Origin: SVFI01 sp045643145
GTDB taxonomy: Bacteria; Bacillota; Clostridia; Lachnospirales; Lachnospiraceae
Length of the DNA: 11,046 bases
Assembly: GCA_045643145.1 (NCBI GenBank)
Contig: JAZUKG010000010.1
Location: forward strand, 1 to 11,046
Direction of reading: 5' to 3'
The notes below the pieces were generated by a model. It saw only the letters and a program-made list of their open reading frames with translations. It was not told the origin of the DNA and searched no databases. Shown one piece after another: positions 1 to 6,530 of this stretch (the stretch's first letter is position 1; each line of letters begins with the position of its first letter). A program made the translations under genes and the position numbers.

Positions 1-1410
1 TCTGGTTCGTCTCCTCAAAAGACGTCTTTTTAGGGCCTTGGGACGAAACGGGATTAACGGATACAAATATCCCTTATTTGAAAGTGTCTGGTTGTTGATC
101 AGTTCATACAGGCAGATTCCGACCCCCAGCACCAGCCCCCATACACCAAACATCTGCGTAAATACCAAGGTTAAAATGCGCATAAATTTGATGGCATAGC
201 TCAGTTCATAATTGGTTTGTGTATAGTTTGCCAGGGCCACAAAAGCCATATACAAAAGCGGCTCTGAATTAAACCAGCCGCTTCCGACCGCATAATCTCC
301 TAAAATCAAAGCCGCCATAATACTCAAAGGCGTCGAAAGCATGCTCGGTGTATTCACGGCTGCCAGTCTCAGACCGTCCAGAGCAATCTCCAGCAAAATA
401 AACTGCCAAAACACAGGCACATAGGCACTATCCTGCATCCTTAAAAAGGAAAAGCCTGTCGGAACCAGTTCCGGCCTTAAAACGGTAATCAGGAAAAGTG
501 GTGTGATAAAAAAGGATGCAATTCCGATTATCATTTTGGTAATTCTCAAATAGGTGCCTGTAATCGGCGGAAAATAATAATCGTCCGCTTCCTCCAATAT
601 ATCAAACAGACAAGTCGGTAAAATCATCGCTTGGGGCGAATTATCGACCAGCAAAACGACATTTCCTTCCAGTATTTGTGCAGAAGCGGTGTCCGGTCTT
701 TCTGTATATCTGTATTTTGGAAACGGATTGAAGCATCTTTTCTCATACAGACACTCTGCGAGACTTTGCTGATTCATGGTCATCGCATCTACTTCAAAGC
801 TGTTGAGCTTTTCCTTTACAATCTTTAGCATCCCCTTATCCACTCTGTCTGCCATATAGACAATTGCAATATCCGTTTGACTCATTTTACCTTTTTGCAA
901 TATTTCGATTACCAGATTCTCGTTCTTTATTCGTCTTCTGATTAAAGCAGTATTGACTACCAGCGTCTCCACAAAGCCATCCTTTGGTCCGCGCAGTGTT
1001 TTGTCCTTGTCCGGTTCTTGAACACCTCTGGCCGGATACTCCCGGATATCAAATAAAAATGCCTGTTCAAATCCGTCAATATATAAAAGCATATTTCCTT
1101 GAAAAACACCAAGCATAAGCTGTTTTATACGATTTTCACTCCTGGTATCTGCAAAAGGAATATGACGCTTTAACAAAGAGTCTGCATCTTCCAAACTCCA
1201 GTCAAATTTACTTTCCATACAAAACTGCATGATTTTTTGTATCAACTCGTCCTTACCAAAGCCGTTCAGATAATAAAGAACTGCCTTCCTTTCGTTAAAA
1301 TCGAACTGTCTTTCCACCAAATCATAATTTACACCAATATGAAACAATCTCCTAAAAACAGTCTGGTTCTCCTGTATGGACTTTGATAAATATCTTTCTT
1401 CTGTTTGCAT
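1..1410 (-). CDS. GerA-family spore germination protein (germinant receptor A subunit), 3' end cut off
   Basis: The reading frame is open from ATG at 1410 to the window edge and gives 470 residues without a stop. Family members such as B. subtilis GerAA are about 480 residues, so probably only a short tail is missing. The N-terminal half is soluble and carries the family hallmark RGPKDGFVETLVVNTALIRR (about residues 149-168). The C-terminal half has several membrane segments, including IIGIASFFITPLFLITVL and MAALILGDYAVGSGWF, and ends in the proline/arginine stretch PFRPKALKRRLLRRRTR. GerA-family A subunits sit in the inner spore membrane and, with B and C subunits, form receptors that sense amino acids or sugars. 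The partner genes would lie beyond position 1 and are not visible. A GGGAG ribosome binding site precedes the ATG by about 8 bases. I saw no convincing sigma-G promoter. The family call is sure; the subtype (GerA, B or K) cannot be told. Confidence 0.93.
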   Translation of the reverse strand, partial: MQTEERYLSKSIQENQTVFRRLFHIGVNYDLVERQFDFNERKAVLYYLNGFGKDELIQKIMQFCMESKFDWSLEDADSLLKRHIPFADTRSENRIKQLMLGVFQGNMLLYIDGFEQAFLFDIREYPARGVQEPDKDKTLRGPKDGFVETLVVNTALIRRRIKNENLVIEILQKGKMSQTDIAIVYMADRVDKGMLKIVKEKLNSFEVDAMTMNQQSLAECLYEKRCFNPFPKYRYTERPDTASAQILEGNVVLLVDNSPQAMILPTCLFDILEEADDYYFPPITGTYLRITKMIIGIASFFITPLFLITVLRPELVPTGFSFLRMQDSAYVPVFWQFILLEIALDGLRLAAVNTPSMLSTPLSIMAALILGDYAVGSGWFNSEPLLYMAFVALANYTQTNYELSYAIKFMRILTLVFTQMFGVWGLVLGVGICLYELINNQTLSNKGYLYPLIPFRPKALKRRLLRRRTR

Positions 1411-1442
1411 TCCAGTCTCCCATTTTTGAACATTTCTTTTAT

Positions 1443-1471
1443 ATTCGGACATATAGATTTTATGTCCGAAT
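1443..1471. promoter_or_regulatory. Perfect 11-bp inverted repeat between gerA-family gene and dut
   Basis: The arms ATTCGGACATA (1443-1453) and TATGTCCGAAT (1461-1471) are perfectly complementary and are separated by 7 bases. The repeat lies 33-61 bases upstream of the germination gene start and 126 bases upstream of dut, so it is better placed to act on the germination gene. Neither arm is followed by a T-run, so it is not an intrinsic terminator. It could be a protein binding site or a hairpin in the germination gene leader. The regulator is not recognised. Confidence 0.5.
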
Positions 1472-1529
1472 GCTCACCAAAAATATCATGTCCAATTACC
1501 AAATTTTCCATGCATAAAAAATCAGAATA

Positions 1530-1538
1530 TGTTATACT
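1530..1538 (+). promoter_or_regulatory. Extended -10 promoter for dut
   Basis: TGTTATACT (TG at 1530-1531, TATACT at 1533-1538) is an extended -10 element about 59 bases before the dut start codon. There is no good -35 hexamer at 16-18 bases spacing, which is typical of extended -10 promoters. A second TATACA follows at 1539-1544. This is a sequence match only. Confidence 0.4.
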
Positions 1539-1596
1539 TTATACAGTATTTGGTCAAAATGACCGAGCTGTAAATCTCAGAAAGACGAGGAAAGAA

Positions 1597-2028
1597 ATGG
1601 AACAGATTAAAATTCAATATTTAGATGACACAATTGAAAAACTCACCTACATTGACGGCAAATCAGATTGGATTGATTTAAGAAGTGCTGAGGATGTAGA
1701 ACTGAAAAAAGGTGATTTCAAACTCATTCATTTAGGAGTTGCCATGCAGCTTCCTGCCGGCTATGAAGCTCATATCGTGCCGAGAAGCTCTACTTTTAAG
1801 AACTTTGGAATAATCCAGACAAACCACTGCGGAATTATCGACTGCTCTTACTGTGGCCCAAATGATTATTGGAGAATGCCGGTATACGCACTCAGAGATA
1901 CTGTTATTCATAAAAATGACCGTATTTGCCAGTTCAGAATTATGAAAAATCAGCCAACCATCGAATTTATCGAAGGAACTTTGGACGGACAGGACCGCGG
2001 CGGATTTGGTTCTACCGGAAAAAACTAA
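1597..2028 (+). CDS. dut: dUTP diphosphatase (dUTPase)
   Basis: This enzyme hydrolyses dUTP to dUMP and pyrophosphate, keeping uracil out of DNA and feeding thymidylate synthesis; it is cytosolic and normally a homotrimer. The 143-residue product has the five trimeric dUTPase motifs in order: DLRSAED (27-33), PRSS (62-65), GIIDCSYCG (79-87) with the catalytic-base Asp at 82, DRICQF (108-113), and the glycine-rich C-terminal RGGFGSTG (134-141). The start is the ATG at 1597, preceded by GAGG at a 6-base gap. The frame stays open back to 1405, but that extension would overlap the divergent germination gene and the likely promoter, so it is not used. Motif 3 is unusual: Cys stands where many bacterial enzymes have Arg (YRG), and it is followed by PNDYW. 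The gene appears to be a single-gene transcript ended by the hairpin at 2047-2078. Confidence 0.93.
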   Translation: MEQIKIQYLDDTIEKLTYIDGKSDWIDLRSAEDVELKKGDFKLIHLGVAMQLPAGYEAHIVPRSSTFKNFGIIQTNHCGIIDCSYCGPNDYWRMPVYALRDTVIHKNDRICQFRIMKNQPTIEFIEGTLDGQDRGGFGSTGKN

Positions 2029-2046
2029 TACATAAAAACACATAAA

Positions 2047-2078
2047 AAAAAGCAGATGAATTTCTTCATCTGCTTTTT
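2047..2078. terminator. Bidirectional terminator shared by dut and the HPr-like gene
   Basis: A perfect 14-bp stem (2047-2060 with 2065-2078) encloses a TTTC loop. It has an A-run on the left and a T-run on the right, so it can end transcription from both sides. It lies 18 bases after the dut stop and 21 bases after the stop of the convergent HPr-like gene. Confidence 0.9.
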
Positions 2079-2099
2079 CATGTTCATTTTTATTTGAAA

Positions 2100-2357
2100 T
2101 TATGACTGACACAATAAAAACTTACGAATAGCTTCTACTGCTTCCTGTGCATCTGTTCCTTCTGCTTCGATTTCAACGTCCATACCTTCTGACCAATCAA
2201 ATGCCATAATTCCCATAATGCTTTTTAAATTTGCACGTCTGTTTTCTGTTTTAGCGTGCAGTTCGCTTTCATACATACATGCATTCTGTACGATCTGTGC
2301 AATCGGATTGCTATAGCTCTTAAAAATGTTTGCAACTTTAACCTGCTCTTTGTACAT
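2100..2357 (-). CDS. HPr-like protein lacking the phosphorylatable His15 (Crh-like)
   Basis: The 85-residue product aligns without gaps to HPr of the PTS sugar uptake system. The block NLKSIMGIM (43-51) places Ser at position 46, the residue that HPr kinase/phosphorylase modifies. The tail VEIEAEGTDAQEAVEAI fits the last HPr strand and helix. The active-site block GLHARPA is replaced by KSYSNPI, so position 15 is Tyr instead of His and position 17 is Asn instead of Arg. The protein therefore cannot accept phosphate from Enzyme I at His15. Bacillus Crh, also 85 residues, has Gln at 15 and works only through Ser46 and CcpA; a similar regulatory role here is inference. The start is ATG at 2357, with AAGGAG 9 bases upstream; an ATG at 2393 lacks such a site. 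No Enzyme I or HPr kinase gene is nearby. It ends at the shared hairpin terminator at 2047-2078. Confidence 0.85.
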   Translation of the reverse strand: MYKEQVKVANIFKSYSNPIAQIVQNACMYESELHAKTENRRANLKSIMGIMAFDWSEGMDVEIEAEGTDAQEAVEAIRKFLLCQS

Positions 2358-2458
2358 ATAATTACGCTCCTTTAATTTTCTGTCTACTCCCAATAAAGCG
2401 TCCTATTTTCATTTCTAAAAACAAATATAAAGACCCTTTTACATATTCAAACAAGATA

Positions 2459-2487
2459 AATATACCTTATGCACCATGGAAAAACAA
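2459..2487 (-). promoter_or_regulatory. Candidate promoter of the HPr-like gene
   Basis: On the minus strand, TTGTTT (2482-2487) and TATATT (2459-2464) are separated by 17 bases and would start transcription about 95 bases before the HPr-like gene. The -10 is good but the -35 matches only TTG. A second, poorer pairing lies at 2424-2454 with a 19-base spacer. Confidence 0.4.
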
Positions 2488-2523
2488 GGGTAATAATTTA
2501 TGATAAATATAGGTTTTTCCATG
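2475..2523. promoter_or_regulatory. 11-bp inverted repeat overlapping the HPr-like promoter
   Basis: CATGGAAAAAC (2475-2485) and GTTTTTCCATG (2513-2523) are perfect inverted copies with a 27-base spacer. The downstream arm covers part of the -35 and spacer of the candidate promoter at 2459-2487. On the minus strand neither arm is followed by a T-run, so it is not a standard terminator for thrH. A paired operator for a DNA-looping or dimeric regulator is one reading; a weak hairpin after thrH is another. Confidence 0.45.
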
Positions 2524-2547
2524 ATTTTATATGCACATTATACCAAA

Positions 2548-3156
2548 CTATACCATTGCGCTTTTAATTGCAGCTAAAAGCTCATCGTATTCTTCGTATG
2601 CAGGAAGCTGTGGATAAGCTTCTTTGATTGCATCTGTACTCTTGAATAAAAAGCCTGCCTTACTGTTTAAAATCATGCCAAGGTCGTTGTGACTGTCACC
2701 GCTGGCAATGGTTTCATATCCGATAGACTGAAGTGCTTTCACAGTGGTAAGCTTTGACTGCTCACATCTCATTTTGAATCCTGTAATTTCACCGTTTGGA
2801 GCTACTTCCAAAGTATTACAGAAGATAGTTGGCATACCCAGTTTTTCCATAAGAGGTCCGGCAAACTGTTCAAATGTATCACTGATAATGATTACCTGTC
2901 CCATTTTACGAAGTTCATCCAAAAATTCCTTTGCTCCCGGAATCGGATCAATCTTTGCAATTGTTTCCTGAATTTCTTTTAATCCTAAACCATGTTCCTT
3001 TAAGATTCCCAGTCTCCATTTCATGAGTTTATCATAATCCGGCTCATCACGAGTAGTTCTGGTAAGTTCAGGAATACCGCTTTCCTTTGCAAATGCGATC
3101 CAAATTTCAGGTACTAATACGCCTTCTAAATCAAGACAAGTAATATACATTGACAT
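2548..3156 (-). CDS. thrH: Phosphoserine phosphatase / homoserine phosphotransferase (ThrH, HAD family)
   Basis: The 202-residue protein closely resembles Pseudomonas ThrH: CLDLEGVLVPEIWIAFA near the N-terminus, TTRDEPDYDKLMKWRLGIL, then IISDTFEQF and SGDSHNDLGM. These supply HAD motifs I (Asp9 nucleophile, with Glu11 in place of the usual second Asp, as in ThrH), II (Ser of ISDT) and IV (GDSHND). ThrH removes phosphate from phosphoserine and can pass it to homoserine, bypassing homoserine kinase in threonine synthesis. The ATG at 3156 is preferred because AGGAGG lies 7 bases before it; a longer frame back to 3183 would run through that site. The gene follows the ABC fusion gene by 51 bases with no terminator between them, so it may be the last gene of the importer operon. 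Physiological substrate preference in this organism is unknown. Confidence 0.9.
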   Translation of the reverse strand: MSMYITCLDLEGVLVPEIWIAFAKESGIPELTRTTRDEPDYDKLMKWRLGILKEHGLGLKEIQETIAKIDPIPGAKEFLDELRKMGQVIIISDTFEQFAGPLMEKLGMPTIFCNTLEVAPNGEITGFKMRCEQSKLTTVKALQSIGYETIASGDSHNDLGMILNSKAGFLFKSTDAIKEAYPQLPAYEEYDELLAAIKSAMV

Positions 3157-3207
3157 TTTATTTCCTCCTAAATGTAATCTCAAATTGTAATTTTCTCATA
3201 CAAGCAC

Positions 3208-4671
3208 TCAGTATAAAGCATTCTCGTTGGTCTGGCAAGATAAAGTCAAACATTTCATATCAGAGAGTACCAAATCCTCTTCATCATGCGTAACCAAAAT
3301 CAAAGGCCGTCCCATTAAATATGTATTGATATAATCTCGTGCTTTTTCTTTATTTTGCGAATCCAAACCATGAAACGGTTCATCCAAAAGAACACAATCA
3401 CTGTCAGAGAGCATGGCACTAATCAGTTCCGTTCGTTTTTTCATACCCCCGGAAAACTCCCGAATACATTTATCCTCTTCTTCAATCCCCAGCTGTTTTA
3501 AATGCTTTCGGATGATATCTTCGGTTTTAGTCCCATTTTCCTTTTCACAGGCCATAATCTCAGACATAATACCTCTTTGAAGTCTTAATGCAATATTTTG
3601 ATACGCATTCATATCCTCCATAAGATGCGGTTCCTGAAAGGCCATACTAAAGCTCGCCTTACAAATCCTTGCATTCTGATTTAACTTTTTACTGTCAATG
3701 ATCTGACAAAGAATATATAAAAGTGTTGTTTTACCACATCCGCTTTTTCCCATCAGACAAAGCTTCTGTCCTTTCTGCAAAGAAAAAGACAGCCGTTCAA
3801 ACAAAAGCGTTTCCTGATAACCAAAGCTTAAATCTTCAACACAGATTGTATCCTGTTTTGTTCTGTTTTCATTTGCACTTTGCGGTCGGATTGAGTTTTT
3901 ACATATAGCTAAAACACCTCGAAAAACTCCTACAATCAATTTTTCCAGCAATGCTCCGACTACAATTACTATCAAGGTCCAGGCTAACAATTCATCCGTT
4001 GCCATATAAAGCTTGGCATCATACATAGCTCTTCCGATGGAATGCGCAGGAATTCCGATAATCTGCGCAGCAATTCCTGCCTTGACAGACATAGATACCG
4101 CCAGTTTAAAGGTCGTCATAAATGACGGTGTAATCTGAATTAAGATAATCCATTTAAAATAATCAAACCATGCAATGTCATATACCTTTTTTACATCGCG
4201 CATTTTGATATCCTGTCCCTTCAGACCTTCAAAAATTCCGGTATAAAATATCGGAAAACTCATAAAAAAGGCAATGATTCCGGCCAAATTTTTGCCGGAA
4301 ACCCAAACCAGCAAAAGTAAAATAAAGGATGTAACCGGAGCTGTTTTAATCACATATAATAAAGGTTTGAAAAGCTCATCGACAAGGCTCATTTTAGCTG
4401 CAACTGCGCCTAATACAATGCCAAAAAGCATTCCTGCTAAAAGCCCCAGAATAATCTGTCCAAAGGACAGACAAACCGTTTGGTAAAAGCTTGGCATTCC
4501 TAAAAGCATAATACTCTTTTGAATAACCTGCCACGGTCCCGGTAAAACAATCGGCAAATGCACAATAACTGCCAAAAGCTGCCAGATGAAAAGCCAGAAT
4601 AAAACGAATACTGCTTTATATATCCAATAGCTGATATTCGATTTTTTATTCGTTTCCTTCCTTGCTTTCAT
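3208..4671 (-). CDS. NitT/TauT-type ABC importer, permease fused to ATPase
   Basis: One polypeptide of 487 residues joins an SsuC/TauC-like permease to an SsuB/TauB-like ATPase. Numbers here count from an in-frame ATG at 4683. Residues about 20-260 hold roughly six membrane segments and a cytoplasmic loop near 155-178. A linker at 262-280 leads to the nucleotide-binding domain: Walker A GKSGCGKTT (312-320), Q-loop Gln350, signature FSGGM (410-414), Walker B CVLLDEPF (430-437), D-loop GLD, and switch His466 in VTHD. All catalytic residues are present. The NBD is about 210 residues, shorter than usual SsuB. The gene overlaps the upstream lipoprotein gene by 26 bases, suggesting translational coupling. 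ATG 4671 is preferred because GGGAG lies 12 bases before it but directly abuts ATG 4683. Substrate is unknown; members of this class take up sulfonates, nitrate, or thiamine precursors. Confidence 0.9.
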   Translation of the reverse strand: MKARKETNKKSNISYWIYKAVFVLFWLFIWQLLAVIVHLPIVLPGPWQVIQKSIMLLGMPSFYQTVCLSFGQIILGLLAGMLFGIVLGAVAAKMSLVDELFKPLLYVIKTAPVTSFILLLLVWVSGKNLAGIIAFFMSFPIFYTGIFEGLKGQDIKMRDVKKVYDIAWFDYFKWIILIQITPSFMTTFKLAVSMSVKAGIAAQIIGIPAHSIGRAMYDAKLYMATDELLAWTLIVIVVGALLEKLIVGVFRGVLAICKNSIRPQSANENRTKQDTICVEDLSFGYQETLLFERLSFSLQKGQKLCLMGKSGCGKTTLLYILCQIIDSKKLNQNARICKASFSMAFQEPHLMEDMNAYQNIALRLQRGIMSEIMACEKENGTKTEDIIRKHLKQLGIEEEDKCIREFSGGMKKRTELISAMLSDSDCVLLDEPFHGLDSQNKEKARDYINTYLMGRPLILVTHDEEDLVLSDMKCLTLSCQTNENALY

Positions 4672-5797
4672 AATAGAAATCATCTCCCGGCACGTTCTGG
4701 CCTACACTTTCCGGATTCTGTTCATATAATACCTGCAAATATCCGTTTACACATTTTTTCATCAGCTCACCGGTCATAAAAGTAATATGACAGTTTGGAA
4801 TGGCTTTCTGAGCAATCGGTGCCTTTACAATATCCAGCTGTTCAATTAACACACTGGCTTCTTCCGGCTGATTGTTTACGAAATCAACTGATTTTTCATA
4901 TGCTTCCAAAACCAGTTTTAATGTATCTTCATTTTGTTCAATATAATCCTTGGTAGTTACCAATACGCCTGTAACCAGCATGCTTTCTTCGGTTACATTG
5001 TTCCATTCTTTATTAAAGTCAATGGCAATTTCCAAACCTTCAATCTGAGTCATGGCAACAGTTACAAAAGGCTGTGGAAGCATCGCAATTACTTCTCCTT
5101 CTGTTTCCTGCATCAAGGAAACAATTTCTGTTGCTTCCGATTTCCATTCAATCTGAATATCTTTGTCCGGATCCATACCATTTTGAGTCAATAAATAACG
5201 CAAACTGTATTCCGGTGTGGTTCCCTGTCCGGTTGCATAAATTGTTTTACCCTTTAAATCCTCAAAAGACTTAACCTCGCTGTCTTTTGTAACAATTGAC
5301 AGAACTCCCAGTGTATTGACTGCAGCGGTCACTACCTTGCCTTCTGACTTATTGTATAAAACACTGGCTAAATTACAAGGAACAGCAGCCATATCCAGCT
5401 TTCCGGTTAACAGAAGCGGAGCAATTTCATCTGCTGACTTACCCATAGTAAATTCAAAAGTAAAACCTGTATTTCCGTCTGCTGCTTCTGCCAGCATCTG
5501 GGCCATACCCATGGAAGTTGGTCCTTTTAATCCTCCGATACGTACGCATGGCACATCTGCATTTTCATTCTTTGCTTCATTTTCTGCTTCTTCTGCAGGC
5601 TCTTCTTCCTGATTTACATTCTCTTCTTCTTTTTCTACCACTTCCTGGTCTAAATACTCCTGTGTCTCTGTGACTGCTTCTGTCACCATCTGGGCAGCTT
5701 CCTCCTCAATACCGGAAGTATCAGCCTGTCCGCAGCCTGTCATAAACATACTGCAAAGTCCGATTGCAATTAACATTTTAAGTACTTTTCTTTTCAT
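4646..5797 (-). CDS. ABC importer substrate-binding lipoprotein, NitT/TauT (SsuA-like) family
   Basis: The 383-residue product starts with a lipoprotein signal: MKRK, a hydrophobic core, then FMTGC with Cys22 as the lipidated residue. Residues about 28-82 form a very acidic Glu/Asn-rich linker that probably spaces the binding domain from the membrane. The mature domain begins near VRIGGLKGPTSMGMAQM (about 86-102) and contains GKLDMAAVP, SFEDLKGKTIYATGQGTTPEY and LLPQPFVTV-like AMLPQPFVTVAM, features of periplasmic-binding-protein type 2 proteins of the NMT1/SsuA kind. It would capture solute outside the cell and deliver it to the fused permease-ATPase encoded next. AAGGAG sits 8 bases before the ATG. 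A strong promoter and a palindrome lie just upstream. The ligand cannot be told from sequence; names such as sulfonate or HMP transporter would be guesses. Confidence 0.9.
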   Translation of the reverse strand: MKRKVLKMLIAIGLCSMFMTGCGQADTSGIEEEAAQMVTEAVTETQEYLDQEVVEKEEENVNQEEEPAEEAENEAKNENADVPCVRIGGLKGPTSMGMAQMLAEAADGNTGFTFEFTMGKSADEIAPLLLTGKLDMAAVPCNLASVLYNKSEGKVVTAAVNTLGVLSIVTKDSEVKSFEDLKGKTIYATGQGTTPEYSLRYLLTQNGMDPDKDIQIEWKSEATEIVSLMQETEGEVIAMLPQPFVTVAMTQIEGLEIAIDFNKEWNNVTEESMLVTGVLVTTKDYIEQNEDTLKLVLEAYEKSVDFVNNQPEEASVLIEQLDIVKAPIAQKAIPNCHITFMTGELMKKCVNGYLQVLYEQNPESVGQNVPGDDFYYESKEGNE

Positions 5798-5818
5798 AAT
5801 ATTGTCTCCTTATTTGCG

Positions 5819-5836
5819 TCGATTGTTTACAATCGA
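5819..5836. promoter_or_regulatory. 18-bp palindrome between promoter and start of the ABC importer operon
   Basis: TCGATTGTTTACAATCGA has 8-bp perfect arms around a TT centre. It sits just downstream of the expected transcription start (about 5844) and upstream of the ribosome binding site at about 5806-5811, a usual place for a repressor operator. I do not recognise the regulator. As RNA the arms could pair only with a strained tiny loop, so a DNA-binding dimer is more likely. Confidence 0.55.
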
Positions 5837-5850
5837 GGTTATTCACTGTT

Positions 5851-5879
5851 TTTATATACTACTGACATACCTTAGTCAA
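5851..5879 (-). promoter_or_regulatory. Sigma-A promoter of the ABC importer operon
   Basis: On the minus strand, TTGACT (5874-5879) and TATAAA (5851-5856) are separated by exactly 17 bases. Transcription would begin near 5844, giving a leader of about 47 bases that contains the palindrome at 5819-5836. Both hexamers match the consensus at five of six positions. Confidence 0.75.
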
Positions 5880-5915
5880 TCATGGTTTTTATAAAAAAGC
5901 CGATAAACCCACAAA

Positions 5916-5940
5916 TAAGGCACTCATTATGAGTGCCTTA
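5916..5940 (-). terminator. Hairpin after nrdG, probable terminator
   Basis: A 12-bp perfect inverted repeat (5916-5927 with 5929-5940) has a one-base centre and lies 58 bases after the nrdG stop. On the minus strand it is followed by TATTTGTGGGTTTAT, a weak U-tract. It also insulates the ABC importer promoter at 5851-5879 from nrdDG transcription. Confidence 0.65.
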
Positions 5941-5997
5941 CTCTGTCTATCCATATTTATAACTCTAAATCACAAATTTTACAAGTTATGCTTTGAC

Positions 5998-6507
5998 TTA
6001 TTTATAGTCTCCGCAGTGTAAAATCGGTGCCTTATGGTCTGTCTGTTTGAGAGATGCCTGCACATCAATCACTCTCTGATTGCTGCTTCCCTTCCAAAGA
6101 AGCTTCATATCCTTGAGTTCATCCACAAACTCACCATCCACTAAAACATCTACATACTGCATTGCAGGATAATGTGAAACATTTTCCCAAACATCCCCGG
6201 TATACAACCAAATGGTTTTATTTGGGAATTTTTCTTTGATTTCAGCCATCAGATTTCTGACATCCAGACGATTGGCTGAATGAAGCGGATCTCCTCCGGA
6301 AAAGGTAATTCCGCTGATATAATCCTTTTTCAATTCTTCAAAAATTTCCTGCTTAGCGTCTTCGTCAAACAAAAGTCCTCCGTCCGGATCCCAGGTAAGA
6401 GGATTTTGACAGTTTTTACAACAATGTGTACAGCCTGCAACCCATAAAACCACTCTGAGGCCGTCTCCGTTAAGCATATCTGCTTTTGTAATATTATGGT
6501 ATCTCAT
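5998..6507 (-). CDS. nrdG: Anaerobic ribonucleotide reductase activating protein (radical SAM)
   Basis: NrdG uses a 4Fe-4S cluster and S-adenosylmethionine to generate the glycyl radical on NrdD under anaerobic conditions. The 169-residue product is of normal family length. It has the radical-SAM cluster motif CX3CX2C at Cys26, Cys30 and Cys33 in AGCTHCCKNCQNP, followed by the SAM-binding GGDP in TFSGGDPLHS. The N-terminal MRYHNITKADMLNGDGLR is typical. An extra Cys29 lies inside the cluster motif. The gene follows nrdD by only 23 bases on the same strand, so the two are co-transcribed and co-regulated. An AAGGAA site precedes the ATG by about 9 bases. The hairpin at 5916-5940 probably ends the operon. 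Confidence 0.96.
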   Translation of the reverse strand: MRYHNITKADMLNGDGLRVVLWVAGCTHCCKNCQNPLTWDPDGGLLFDEDAKQEIFEELKKDYISGITFSGGDPLHSANRLDVRNLMAEIKEKFPNKTIWLYTGDVWENVSHYPAMQYVDVLVDGEFVDELKDMKLLWKGSSNQRVIDVQASLKQTDHKAPILHCGDYK

Positions 6508-6530
6508 CTATCTTATTTCCTTACAAATTT

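Noticed and set aside
1329..1511. 60-codon minus-strand frame overlapping the germination gene start
   Set aside because: It is in another frame from the well-supported germination protein, has no family features and crosses the inverted repeat.
1405..1596. 64-codon in-frame extension before dut
   Set aside because: It overlaps the germination gene start, the inverted repeat and the likely dut promoter. dUTPases begin close to the ATG at 1597, which has its own ribosome binding site.
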